A program made the translations under genes and the position numbers. The notes under the pieces are model-generated. The model had not been told where the DNA came from. It saw only the letters and a list, made by a program, of their open reading frames with translations, and did not search any database. A DNA stretch of 64,000 nt, taken from the NCBI RefSeq assembly GCF_032854445.1, contig NC_088304.1, positions 24,537,513 to 24,601,512 of the forward strand. The letters run 5' to 3'. This DNA comes from Liolophura sinensis. Taxonomy: Eukaryota; Mollusca; Polyplacophora; Chitonida; Chitonidae. Within the stretch, counting starts at the first letter, position 1. Each line of letters opens with the position of its first letter. Shown piece after piece: positions 50,401 through 59,812 of this stretch.

Positions 50401-53400
50401 AATAATCTGGAGATCGCTGTCACCAGGCAGGATGATATCCAAGACTTGAAGAACCTGGGATACTTCCGGTTCCGCTACTGCCAGAACAATCGCCCTGACG
50501 TTGGAATTGACCAATCGCCGGAGCTCACTGTTTAGACTGTCCTGATTGGCGTTGTCATGGGCAGCACGGGCTTGTTCTGCTACGCAAATTCCCACAATAC
50601 CTCCGTTTTTCTTGAGAAGTGAAGCAACATTTCTTCCAAGCTCATCATCACCATAAATTACTCCAATGTGCGTCCATTTCAGATTCACTAACGTCATTAA
50701 CATCGCCTGTGATATAAAATATAGCACAGAATGTTACTTACTGGAACAATTTCACTTACATGTCATAACTTAAACAGCCGTATGTGTGACAAGGCTTACT
50801 CTACTTTGTCAGATTTGTGATAGATTTTATAGGTGGCAGGAACTTTCATGTTATGATAGGTTAAATATGATAAATCGATCATGGTAGACACCCATACGGC
50901 GAGAATTTTCATTGTGTCAGGTGCCATAACTTCTGCGTCTAACCAATCCAATGCGGGACACATAATTTAAATTTGAAAATGTGGAACACGTAGGTGGTTT
51001 TTCGCCTCGTTTCTTTTATTTGGGCCAACAGGATGACTGTGAAAAATGATCACCGTGTCCAGGAGGGGCTGTGGTCGATGCCAATTTAGGTCATAATCAG
51101 CTGACTAAATTGAAATGAACAGCCGCCCAGCCATTACTCTGACACAATTTTCTTTAACACTACACACTCCTATAGACATGCAGTTTTGCAGCAGAATCGA
51201 TTTACATATTTACCTCCACTAGTTCTGACACCGGTGCTCCAGTCCGCACTAAGTTGGGATAGACCAGTTTGTCACTGAGTTTGGCGTCGTTTGAGGCGTA
51301 TGCCACCTGTGGAATACTGGAGTACCCCAAATACTTAGCCATCTCGGCTGTGACGTCACTGAAGTATCCACCTATAGCTCCTGGAGAGAAAAGAAAGGCA
51401 ATGTGTAAAATCCAATAAAAAGTCGAATTATCATGTATCTTGTGTAATATTAATGAATCAGTACACGGTAATGTTTTCCTCGGAATTCAATGGTTCCGAA
51501 ATTTGATCTTACCCAGCCCAAGGTGATATGAACAATTGTTATGTTTACTCCCTCTATTAGGCTTTTTCTGTGTAATTCAAATCCGGACTATTATAAACAC
51601 GAATGTCCAACACGCACACATTTATCTTCTCTCCCAAACCCTTTCGTTTTAAGTCCGACCTAATAAAAGAATGTAAGCTTTTTGTCAGAGAAGAACCCCT
51701 CATCAGCACGATTCGTAATACCAGAACTAAGCTTGTGGAAAGTGCACAGCTTCATATCACTGTAGATATTACGTCCACCCTTAACCTGTGTTGGGTTTGA
51801 TATTTTGAAGGACTAACCGTCCGTGTCTTTCTCTGCAAGTAAACACCGACTCACCCATTAACTCCCACAATGACGTTGAGATAAACGAACGATGCCAAGG
51901 TTATGCAACCATGGCACACATATAGAGGAAAATGGCGTCAAATTGCAACAGGGGCTGTTTCTAAACAGTCAGGTCTCGCGGGGCATGAATGTTGTAGGTT
52001 ACCTCCCTTTCCAGAAGATGGACTTTTCATAATGATTCTCACCTAAAGCTAGTTGCGATGCGTTTGCCTGACATTGCCAGCCGCGGGACTCCTGGAAGAA
52101 TTCGTCCATTCCGGCCACGGCCACGTGAGGGCTAGAGCAGGAGTCGTAGGCTTTCAGACCTGTGGGCAAATTATCGTTCACTCCTTTATTTATTTATTAG
52201 TTAGTTAAGTTAGTTATTTGAATGGTGTTTTACACTGTACTCAAGAATATTTCACTTATACGACCGCGGTCAGCATTATGGCGGGAGGAATCCGGGCAGA
52301 TGGCGGAAAAAATCCACAACCATCTGTAAGTTACTGGGAGGCTACCCGTGTACAGCAGGAGAGAAAGCCAGTATGAGTTGGTCTTGAACTCACAACGACC
52401 GCATTGGTGAGGGCTCCTGGGCCATTGCGCCGCGTTGGCACGATTGCCCCTTTAGTATGTATCTGTAATGGTTGAGGGATTTCCCTCTGTCGAAGGAATC
52501 ACAAGGATTTGAACTCGGATCTCAGCAGCCAAATTTCGGCGCTCTACCAACTGAGAGAAAACCCCACTAGCTACTGCTAGTATAAACTCTGGAAAGCTGC
52601 TCCCGTTACAATCCTCCCCACTTAAATTCTTCCCCTCTCCCGAGGCACAGCAACGTTAACAGGCCCAGAGCCCCGTACTTCTTGGAACCCGTTAGATCAC
52701 GGCACCATTGTAATGGTTGAAGGATTTCACTACGAGGGACACAAAGGATTCGAAATCGGGTCTCTGCAGCTGAAATCCAGCGCTCTACACCTAAACTGGG
52801 CTTAAGGGAAATTCCCACTAACTAATGCTACTATAAACACTGGAAAGCTACTCCCGTTACATATAATTTATTTATTTATTTGTTTATTTATTTGTTTGTT
52901 TGTTTATGTATTTATGTATTTATTTGTTTGTTTGTTTATGTATTTATGTATTTATTTGTTTGTTTGTTTATGTATTTATCTGATGAAAATGATGAAAATG
53001 TTCATGACTTGTTTACTCATTCGACGGATGTCAGGGGTTTTCTTCATGGGTGGAGGTAACTGGAGTGACTGTAACAAACCACCAGCTTTCGGTAACTTTA
53101 ACACGTATAAAAGACAAGTGGTCTGCAATTAACGTAAGTTTACACATGAACAATGAAATGTGTGGATAAATTTAAAAAAGAAAGGCAAAGAGTATTATGT
53201 ATGTATGTATGCTTAGGGTTTTACGTCATACTTAATTTATTTTTCAGTCATATGACGGCGGAGAATCATTAAGTGTGGACACATATAATTTGTCTTCTTG
53301 TGGCGGTGCGAGACTATGCCACCAAAATGCTGCCGCCACTGAAGTGTCACACCGAAGACATGACACCCCACCCATTCGCATTATACTGACACTGGTCCAA

Positions 53401-54931
53401 CCAGTCCTGTTTCCCTCCTTTAACCTATCAGTGCCAAGCGCCAAGCGAGGCGCCAACAAGTATCAAGTCTTTGGTATGACCCAACCTATGTTTTGTCCTG
53501 GGTCGCTCGACTTAGAGGCGGCCACCCTATTCATTAGGCCACCGTGGCGGTGAGGCAAAGAATAAACCCGAGAAGAAGAATAAATGGTGTCCGTGTGATA
53601 AAAACAAACTGATAAATCTGAGAATTATTTAGCAAATCTTGAAGGATAAGCTAGTGCAAATTGAGTGTGAATGGCAAAATATCATAAGCCAAATGTTTAT
53701 ATCAAAATAAGTGGAGAGACAAAAAGAGATTAGGAAATTTGGGAACCTTGAAAGAGAGGTTAAAAGCAAAACATTTATAACATATTTAGGGAATAAATAC
53801 AAAGTAAACTCTCACGGGAGAAACATTCAGACTCACCCAGCGTGACACCCGGGATAAAGTTGACATCATTAATCCTCTCCACAGCGTAGCGGGCTGCTTC
53901 GTACGCCGTTATTCTGTACATCTCTGTCAACCAAAAACACCTGAATACAGCAACTCATGAACACAGAATCGCATGAAAACAGACGCAAATGAAGCCTTTC
54001 CAATGACACCCTTCTTTGTGCCTGAATTGCTTTTTCCTCTAGATTTATTCCCCTTCCGTTGCAACTGAGGTGCGTTATGTGCAGTCACTGTTTCTCGTTG
54101 TACATGAGTCTTCTGTCAATAATAGCCCTCTGACCAAGGTCCTGATATAGAGGAAGCTACAGTGGTAGAGCATCGTCTCTCACCGAAATCCAAACTACAT
54201 GACATAAAGCCCATGCTACATGATCGAGCTATCTGAACCAAATTAGCACCCCAATGGGAACTGTATTGTGTCGACATGTCAGAATTTATAATCATGTGTT
54301 GTGGGCTTATTTATCTGTTTAATTTCTTACATCGTTAATGGCCAATCGCATGACAAACTCCCTGGGATAAAGACGTCAAATCGACGAGAGTTGGATTCGA
54401 ACACACTACCTAATATCGATCAAGAGCCAATATGCAACTAAGAGCAAAACCCTTTTGTTCCCTAGGCCGTCAAGAGCCATGTTTTCTAAAATAAAGCTGT
54501 TATGCTTTAATAATTTAAAACAATGTGTGCATTTTAATCTGCATAAAGCCCCGTTGTATGTTGTGCGTGCGTGTGTGAGTGCAATGACAAGTATCTCTAT
54601 GTTCAGGGAATGAAACAAAATTCATTTCTTTCAAAGTTGTGCTATGTGCTAACATTAACTGAGAAACACCTCTATTGAGTTTTACTGACACAGATGTTTT
54701 AAAATCAAATCTCTTTATTAAGTGGCTTGACATACCTGTTCCTACATCACCGCAGCCATACTCGTCTTGACCGGAAGTCCTGATGGGAAAAACTCCCGCC
54801 AACAGGACATCGGCGTCTCCCCTTACTGTCCCAAATCTCTGTCGTCTGTCGCATGTTTGCTGGGTGATCCTTTGTGACGCCACCACGGCGACCAGCGCCA
54901 TAGCAACCAATAAGGTCCAATGGAGGCCCAT
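31371..54931 (-). CDS. Five-VFT class C G-protein-coupled receptor, about 3,099 residues
   Basis: Fourteen exons from 54931 down to the TAG at 31371: 54931-54736, 53923-53837, 52159-52043, 51380-51214, 50706-49828, 49046-47667, 47213-45840, 44137-43987, 43545-42218, 41905-40358, 39531-38511, 33496-32873, 32153-32053, 31697-31371. All 13 junctions have GT/AG borders and matching phases; the sum is 9,300 nt. Order: signal peptide, VFT1 (residues 1-482), VFT2 (483-942), VFT3 (943-1400), VFT4 (1401-1893), VFT5 (1894-2409), each joined by a short three-cysteine linker, then seven helices (about 2410-2750) and a Ser/Thr-rich cytoplasmic tail. No frameshift or internal stop is present, so it is probably functional. 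The fold and membrane topology place it at the cell surface as a ligand receptor; the ligand cannot be read from sequence. Usual metabotropic receptors have one VFT and about 900-1,200 residues. Confidence 0.88.
32053..32153 (-). CDS. Five-VFT receptor exon 13: tail
   Basis: 101 nt between acceptor gtctttcag and donor GTAAGT, phases 1 and 0. It encodes acidic 'DIPDTIPPDLSASYEVDEVS' and 'SQRTEWHR'. Confidence 0.7.
32873..33496 (-). CDS. Five-VFT receptor exon 12: cytoplasmic tail with 16-residue repeats
   Basis: 624 nt, phase 1 both sides, acceptor tttttgtag, donor GTAATT. It is joined across a 5-kb intron. It encodes a charged, low-complexity tail ('MEMNERKRALERDRAMAAHR') with about two and a half copies of a 16-residue unit ('GNLRHHESGSFGHQEA'), then 'VIITELVDKPVERRPDD'. 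No known domain. It could belong to a separate gene, but phases fit the receptor. Confidence 0.7.
33895..34525. repeat. Diverged tandem duplication, ~330 bp
   Basis: Two copies, about 33895-34190 and 34225-34525, share in order 'gccaaa..ggtaaatcg', 'tttcagc/gca', 'tcacgtgaccgc', 'attgcgctttttcg' (copy 2 'attgcactttttcgg') and 'cgtcaaactacg'. No coding potential is evident. Confidence 0.6.
35460..35645 (-). mobile_element. SINE fragment (family A)
   Basis: A long (ttta) run, then 'gattggtgttttacgccgta' and 'acgacggcggccagcattat'. The tRNA-like head is absent. Intron 11 of the five-VFT gene. Confidence 0.85.
37000..37240 (+). mobile_element. tRNA-derived SINE, full length (family A)
   Basis: Head 'ggggcctccgtggctcagtc', 'gttagcgcgctagcg', box B-like 'gagttcaagtcc', tail 'gagtacggcgtaaaacacca'. 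The best-preserved copy in the window; antisense within intron 11. Confidence 0.9.
37721..37917 (-). mobile_element. SINE, internally deleted (family A)
   Basis: Tail 'gattggtgttttgcgccgta' joins directly to 'agccagcattatggtgggag', so the conserved 'ctcaagaatatttcacttat' block is deleted. The head end stops at 'gaggctcctgggtcg'. Confidence 0.8.
38511..39531 (-). CDS. Five-VFT receptor exon 11: seven-helix domain
   Basis: 1,021 nt, phases 0 and 1. It opens 'IGRWNGTIQFDQDGNYTG', linker 'CLSCRC', then seven hydrophobic segments, among them 'WAVVICILTCIMILITLIVF', 'LGFMLLLGILGIFLVNFAFF' and 'LVALTLVAIQILIGILWLVI'. ECL1 'CGARRFLMG' and ECL2 'YWWC' supply the conserved disulfide pair. TM7 ends 'LILFPLRKLWLLYQIY' without the PK-x-Y of mGluRs. 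All seven helices sit in one exon, unlike the plus-strand paralog. Confidence 0.9.
39872..40122 (+). mobile_element. Diverged SINE (family A), intron 10
   Basis: Head 'ggggcctccgtgacccattg', middle 'ggtcatgctggcttcctccc', tail 'cttgggtgtggcaaaaaact' and an A/T-rich end. An older copy than the others. Confidence 0.7.
40358..41905 (-). CDS. Five-VFT receptor exon 10: VFT5 module
   Basis: A single 1,548-nt phase-0 exon, the longest module. It opens 'IGKYSGTTLDTRG', linker 'CDRQDTCNEC', then 'VVPKIVAVFDVHQAQESDEF', 'YPYFLRTKPPYDLEGEAILD', 'LRSQGWTYISLVYSDDARG' and closes 'GRYGNTGYLLYSVDKVPDTG'. It lies next to the membrane domain. Confidence 0.9.
42218..43545 (-). CDS. Five-VFT receptor exon 9: VFT4 body
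   Basis: 1,328 nt, phases 1 and 0. It encodes 'GIFNIHYKSVEPFRCGRIKT', 'FKYALDKVNRKHGQFRDILN', 'VPQISYGSTSIELTDQFRYP', 'WFKEYYEAIHNCLV' and 'NKGYTLYSIEPTSASATYNY'. The 'SYGSTS' loop is the most glutamate-receptor-like of the five pockets. Confidence 0.9.
43987..44137 (-). CDS. Five-VFT receptor exon 8: linker opening VFT4
   Basis: 151 nt, phases 0 and 1, acceptor cttttctgacag, donor GTAAGT. It encodes 'VGSDYNGRLVISRSD', linker 'CNQPCLTC' and 'GDVYIAG'. Only this module of the four added ones has an extra intron after the linker. Confidence 0.88.
44138..45839 (-). other. Intron 7 of the five-VFT gene
   Basis: No exon seen. A long minus-strand open frame at 44189-44485 has no splice logic and no family resemblance. 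A dispersed-repeat scrap ('gcagccatatcgtgg', also near 32431 as 'gtagccatatcgtgg') is present. Confidence 0.45.
45840..47213 (-). CDS. Five-VFT receptor exon 7: VFT3 module
   Basis: A single 1,374-nt phase-0 exon. It opens 'IAEYSHRRFRME', linker 'CQGFCGQC', then 'GDVMLGALIGIMG', 'AVAVLYALRQVNSGEAPVP', 'FYSFYYQSVFQCDLAGS' and closes with 'GKFGFTGRRVNQNFDIVIEE'. Confidence 0.9.
47667..49046 (-). CDS. Five-VFT receptor exon 6: VFT2 module
   Basis: A single 1,380-nt phase-0 exon. It opens 'VGTFSRGRLELD', linker 'CSRNQCRQC', then 'GDVIIVGLTSLHDAG', 'YPYYAQRVPTDDKEAEAITN', 'FLQAMNWTFVQVIHSGDTYG' and closes near 'YKIKPGENFTK'. A complete ligand-binding module in one exon. Confidence 0.9.
49472..49744 (-). 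mobile_element. tRNA-derived SINE, full length (family A)
   Basis: Complete inverted copy from the (ttta) tail through 'acgacggcggccagcattat' to the head 'gccttcgtggctcagttgg'. It lies in intron 5 of the five-VFT gene, 84 bp from exon 5. Confidence 0.9.
49828..50706 (-). CDS. Five-VFT receptor exon 5: rest of VFT1
   Basis: 879 nt, phase 0 both sides. It begins 'AMLMTLVNLKWTHIGVIYGD' (the lobe 2 opening strand) and ends with 'FAIYNYNRRQGQLSHKQ', the usual VFT closing strand. Donor GTAACC. Confidence 0.9.
51214..51380 (-). CDS. Five-VFT receptor exon 4
   Basis: 167 nt between acceptor cttttctctccag and donor GTAAAT, phases 1 and 0. It encodes 'AEMAKYLGYSSIPQVAYASN' and 'LSDKLVYPNLVRTGAP', the LB1 pocket region of VFT1. 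Confidence 0.85.
52043..52159 (-). CDS. Five-VFT receptor exon 3
   Basis: 117 nt between acceptor ttgcccacag and donor GTGAGA, phase 1 both sides. It encodes 'GLKAYDSCSSPHVAVAGMDE' and 'FFQESRGWQCQANAS' of VFT1. Confidence 0.85.
52192..52452 (-). mobile_element. Diverged SINE (family A), intron 2
   Basis: 'atggtgttttacactgtact', 'caagaatatttcacttatac' and 'ttgaactcacaacgaccgca' mark an older inverted copy between exons 2 and 3. Confidence 0.8.
52460..52862 (-). mobile_element. Two copies of another tRNA-derived element
   Basis: Copies at about 52466-52610 and 52709-52859 share 'taatggttg', 'ggatttgaactcggatctc' (second copy 'ggattcgaaatcgggtctc'), 'gcgctctac' and 'actggaaagct..tcccgttac'. 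On the minus strand 'ctcagttggtagagcgccga' resembles a tRNA head. Confidence 0.55.
52862..52985. repeat. Compound (tttg)/(tttatgta) simple repeat
   Basis: 'ttatttgtttgtttgtttat' and 'gtatttatgtatt' recur about three times. The open frame over it is low-complexity and not a gene. Confidence 0.8.
53190..53560 (-). mobile_element. SINE (family C)
   Basis: The minus strand carries a tRNA-like start ('ggtggcctaatgaatagggt'), the body shared with 17257-17540, and a tail 'tgactgaaaaataaattaag' like that of family B. Intron 2 of the five-VFT gene. Confidence 0.65.
53837..53923 (-). CDS. Five-VFT receptor exon 2
   Basis: 87 nt, phase 1 both sides, acceptor ggttgacag, donor GTGAGT. It encodes 'AYEAARYAVERIND' and 'IPGVTLG', the first VFT helix. 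Exact length match with exon 2 of the left gene. Confidence 0.85.
54736..54931 (-). CDS. Five-VFT receptor exon 1: signal peptide and N-terminal block
   Basis: ATG at 54931-54929 follows an acceptor-like 'gcttcag' by two bases. Leader 'MGLHWTLLVAMALVAVVASQ', then QQTCDRR, 'VLLAGVFPIRTSG' and 'YGCGDVG'. Donor GTATGT, phase 1. It matches exon 1 of the left gene. Confidence 0.85.
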
Positions 54932-55124
54932 CTCTGAAGCTTCCGTCAGTCAATGGGAGGTGATGTTTGTGACTGAACAAGAAGTTATTATTGCTGAAGT
55001 AATCGATTCAAACAAGCACAAAACTCTTGAGTGTATTTTGTTACCAGTGGATTTGTTTACTTGAGGGCTGACTTATTGTAATTCTGGTTAGTCGACAAAC
55101 TTTTTGATGAATAAAAAATAATAA

Positions 55125-55530
55125 TTTTCAGGTACCTTTTGGTAGTGACTGGTAATAATCTTCAGGTACCTTTTGGTAGTGACCGGTAATAATCTTCAGG
55201 TACCTTTTGATAGTGACTGGTAATAACGTTCAGGTACAGTGGAAAGATATTCGATTTGTAATGGAAGGTAAAATCTTTCACTTTTCGTAGTGACTGTTAA
55301 TAATCCTCAGGTACCTTTTGGTAGTGATTGGTAATAATCTTCAGGTGCCTTTTGGAAGAGATGGTAATAATCTTCAGGTACCATTTGGTAGTGACTGGAA
55401 ATAATCTTCAGGTACCTTTTGGTAATGGCTGGTAATAATCTTCAGGTACCTTTTGGTAGTGACTGGTAATAACCTTCAGGTACAGTGGGAAAATATTCTA
55501 TTTGCCAATGGAAGGTAAAATCTTTCACTT
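55125..55530. repeat. 34-bp minisatellite upstream of the five-VFT gene
   Basis: About ten units 'ggtaataatcttcaggtacc' plus 'ttttggtagtgact'. A variant segment ('aggtacagtgg' to 'ggaaggtaaaatctttcac') occurs twice about 263 bp apart, so a larger block was duplicated. It lies 200-600 bp before the start codon. Confidence 0.8.
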
Positions 55531-55534
55531 GCAC

Positions 55535-56200
55535 TGGAAGTTAGTACATTTGAGTAAAAGTGCAAGGCAGTATTATTAATTTGCACTGAGTTCCGCTAGA
55601 ATGTTATGCCTCTCAGCTGCAGAGGAAGGTATATCTTTCATTTACAAAGCATTTCCAGTTGAACTGAAATGTATTACATTTCGGCTGAAAGGGATTGTAA
55701 TATTTTTCAGATGCAATGGAAGAAAGTAGCTTTCGGTTGCGGCGGAATGTAATATATTTCAGCTAGCTACAATGAAATGCAATAGCTTTTAGCAGCAGTG
55801 GAATGTAATGTCTTTGGTTACAGTGCGCTTTATACACCTTTAGTAACAACGGCATGTTATACCTTTCAATTGAAGAGGAATGTAATACCTTTCAGTTTAA
55901 AAAGTAACATCTTCCATTTCCTATGAAATTTGATGTCTTCCATTAGAAGTGAAATGTAGTACATGTAGATTTGAGACGGCCATGGAATGTAATGTCTTTC
56001 AGATGCAATGGAATATTAACCGTTTCAGCTTTAACCCACGTCAAGTTGAATTGGTATGTAACACTTTTCAGCTACATCGCAGTGTTATCATTTCCACATG
56101 GACTGAAATTTAACACCTTTTTGTTGGATTGCATTGTGGCACTTTTCATTTGCAAAAGGATGCAATGGTTTCATATACAGTGGGTGTTATTGTCTTCTGG
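55535..56200. repeat. Degenerate ~25-bp repeats (ggaatgtaat..ctttcag)
   Basis: Loose units such as 'ggaatgtaatgtctttcaga' continue from the 34-bp array for some 650 bp with heavy divergence. Confidence 0.6.
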
Positions 56201-58999
56201 TATGCTACAATAAAACATTTTGCACTAAAAATTCAGGGATACAAACATAATTGGCATGCGTAGTCGCCCTAGTGTTGGGTTGTGAGTGTGGACCTAAGCG
56301 TCACGTGTCGTAGTTTACCATACAGATCCGAAATAAAGCATTTGTTACAAAGCTGGCAAATTATGATTTTTACAAACAGATTTAAAATGCTTAACATTCA
56401 CAAACATGCACACATTGTGCAATTAACTTGGTCTCACGGGCGTGTTTATATATGACCTAGTTAACCGCACACTTTTTCAGCTGTTATTAAATAAAACTCC
56501 GATGTGTAATTATACCATCGACGTAAACTTCACTTGCAAACTGTATGGCTAGTTTATTAGCTACATATTTCTTTAAATAGGTGGTTGTACCATTCAATAA
56601 ACTAGCACATGCCAAATTTCCACTTATGATCAAGCTTCTTCATAAATCCTGAACAAAGGTACAAGCTGGACATCTAGATATGCACAGCTTACAAAGCGTA
56701 CAAGCAGTATAGATCTATACACATAAAAAGTCAATCAGTAGATATAAGTATACTGTCTCGGAAGTCACGTAGCTGTAGTCCGGCTATTTCGGGGAGGCGT
56801 GTTAATTTAAGTGTATATATAATCATGAATATATATGGATGGTTATATACTACAACTGGTTTCTGACCACAGTAAATCAGACAGGTCAATAAAGAGAAAA
56901 TATATAAGAAAGAGAGAATGAATTTACGCCGTACATCACGGTAATATTAGAGCCAAAATCATGGTGTTTTTAAAGAGTAGGTGTATAGATACGCATCACT
57001 TCCGGTTGCTAAACATCATTAACTTACCTCGTACATCTGTTTTAATATTAACCACCCCCTGGAAAATTTCTAGCACTTTAAGAGTATGTGCTCAACTATG
57101 AGGTGAAACAGGCAGAATTTCAAACTTACGGTTTGAACACGTGAACTCTGACAGAAAATTTCGAGCGTAAATCGTCTTCAAGCAATTACCACGCCCTGTG
57201 TATGTGCATGCGTACCGTGTTTTGGTGATTTACTGTGCAGACATCAAAGCAGCCGAAGATGTGTAATTAGGTTTGAGAAATAGCTAACTTACCTGATACA
57301 CAGTCAGACGATGTCGAGGGCTCTCTAGACCCCGTGTGTAAGTTTCCAAAATTTGTACCCCTCTTTTCTGATGTCGTTGGGGATTCTCACCCTCCTGTAC
57401 CGTGACTATAGTTTAGTCCACCATTCAGCATCCCTCTTAACCCGTTCTGTGTACCGCGTACACTCCCGTTACTTTTTTAACATCAGACCTGATTTGCAAC
57501 AACGACGACATACCTGAGCGATGTTTGTGCATATATATACACATAAGAGAGAGAGGTATATCCCCACTGAACCGCCGCGGGCAATTCTGCTCTCGAAATA
57601 AAACCAGTCATGACGTATAGTGTTAGAAAAAAGACAAAAGCCAGGCAAATGTAGTTTATTGTTCAATCAAGGTGTAGAAAGCCTAGAGTCTTTAACGACT
57701 CGCTTAGATTGCTCAGAAAACGAGAAAAACCAGAAGTCACTCAAATGTCATATGTATATGTGTTAAAGGCTACACTGACGGTCAAATTTGCATAATTATT
57801 AGACATGCGCATTTAGAGTAAGCTGTTCAGATCCATGCAAGGCGACTGATAACAAATGCCTTTATACATTTAATAAATGAATACCCTTGATTTATATAAT
57901 TAAAAACAGACTAATTTCAAGTTAAAATCCCAAAACAAAACTACCCTTAAACATCCATTCAAATTTAACATTACACTGAAATATTTTTATTGTGATATTT
58001 ATTTTAATTTAGAGCTATAAATACTTTTAAATCCAATATTAAAATGTCAACATTCTCTAAGTATTAAAAAAGATACAAATATTGTAAATAATCTAAAATC
58101 TGAACGCCATGAAATTAACATCTTAATCAGTTATGCCGCGAAATGAATGTTTGCAATTAGATTATAACACATGTCTAACATGTATAATGTGACAGGCATC
58201 ATGGCGATGTGGAAACAAGCCTGACGTCTTCTGAGAATATTGTAAAGTAATAAATTGCTGCTTCTTTAGATTCTTTTAACGCTAACATTGTAAAACATTG
58301 ACATTGCTACAATGTTTGTTTTTACATTATATTAAAGTCATGTAGAGCATTTCACTTTGAAAGACTGTGTAATTATGCAGTGTTACTAACTCCGGTACAC
58401 CCACAAAAGAACGTTTGTTTAAGTGATTCGCACAGCCAAGAGGTTTTGTACGCCCTCGTCCATAAATTAAAACTCTACAAATTTCCAATCTTGAAGCTCA
58501 CTCACTTGGAGAGGAGGTTATTACTCAGTGGATAGATGCCCCCATCCTGCATCCTGCATTTCATCCAGGATTCAGCGCTAAATCATTCGGACAGTGGTTT
58601 GTTATTGTCGCAGACTAGCAAACTTTAACAGTGACATCGCGGGCTCGAAACCAACCCTCGCTGACTCCGGTACGGCTTTAAACCCGGAGTTTTTTCAACG
58701 ATACCTAGCGAAATGCGGTAGTAGATTCCGGGCCCACGTGTGTCCTCCACCCATGCAAAATAAATAATAAATAAATAAAGGAAAATAAATAAATACCTCA
58801 GGGTGACATCTACTTCAGGTAAACAACGTCATATGCAAATCACTATGCCGCCTAGTACAGGCGTACTTGTTCTTCAAGATTAAGGATTTCAAATTTACTT
58901 TTAACCATTTTCCAAATATATCACACTGATGTCGACCCTGTGGCTTACTCTCCATACAGTTGTCTTTTATATGTGTAGTGTATTGTCTTTCTTCAAGGT

Positions 59000-59480
59000 T
59001 GCATATACATTGAGGTTGCGCATTCTTTGATTTTGTAAATTCTTTGAGGTTGTACATTCATTGAGGTTGTACATTTTTTGAGGTTGAGCATTATATGAGG
59101 TTTTACATCTTTTCATGTTGTACATTCTTTGAGGTCGCGCATTCTTTGAAGTTGCACATTCTTTTAGGTTGTACATTTTTAATGTGGTACAGTTCTTGAG
59201 CTGGCACATTATTTCAGGTTGCACATTCTTTTAGGTTGTACATTTTTAATGTGGTACAGTTTTTGAGCTGGCACATTATTTCAGGTTGCACATTCTTTTA
59301 GGTTGTACATTTTTAATATGGTACAGTTTTTGAGCTTGCACATTATTTCAGGTTGCACATTCTTTAGGGTTGCAAATTTGTTGATGTTTCGCATTCTTTG
59401 GGTTGCACATTCTATAAGGCTGTACATATTTTGAGGTTGCACATTCTCTGAGGTTGTACATTCTTTGAGGTTGTACACTA
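59000..59480. repeat. 17-bp minisatellite with a 67-bp higher-order unit
   Basis: Units 'gaggttgtacattcttt' are repeated, and three 67-bp blocks ('gtacatttttaatgtggtac' starting near 59171, 59238 and 59305) stand out. Minus-strand open frames across it are repeat artefacts. Confidence 0.85.
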
Positions 59481-59744
59481 TTTGCCAAGCACAGATACAG
59501 GCACGACAATTTCCCCCAACACGTGTCTCTGTGCTTTCACGTGCTTAACTTAGCCTTTGCTGATCATAGCTCTGTACACTCTCTGTAAAGTTCAGGTACA
59601 GGGTATTGTTGTTATGACGGACAATTGTATGTGTTCGGCCACACCATTTCGACAAGCCGCCTGTCTCAATTCGGACAGATCTACGCATTTTATTTAATTT
59701 TTTTTTTAGTGGGGGGGGGGGTATTATAGATGTATTTTCCTTTT

Positions 59745-59812
59745 TTACGATGTAGTGAAGAATGTTTCACTTATACGACGGAGGCTATCATTGTGGTGGG
59801 AGAAAATCGCGC
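59745..59812 (-). mobile_element. SINE fragment (family A)
   Basis: 'agaatgtttcacttatacga' and 'cggaggctatcattgtggtg' are a degraded piece of the tail and body. Confidence 0.6.
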
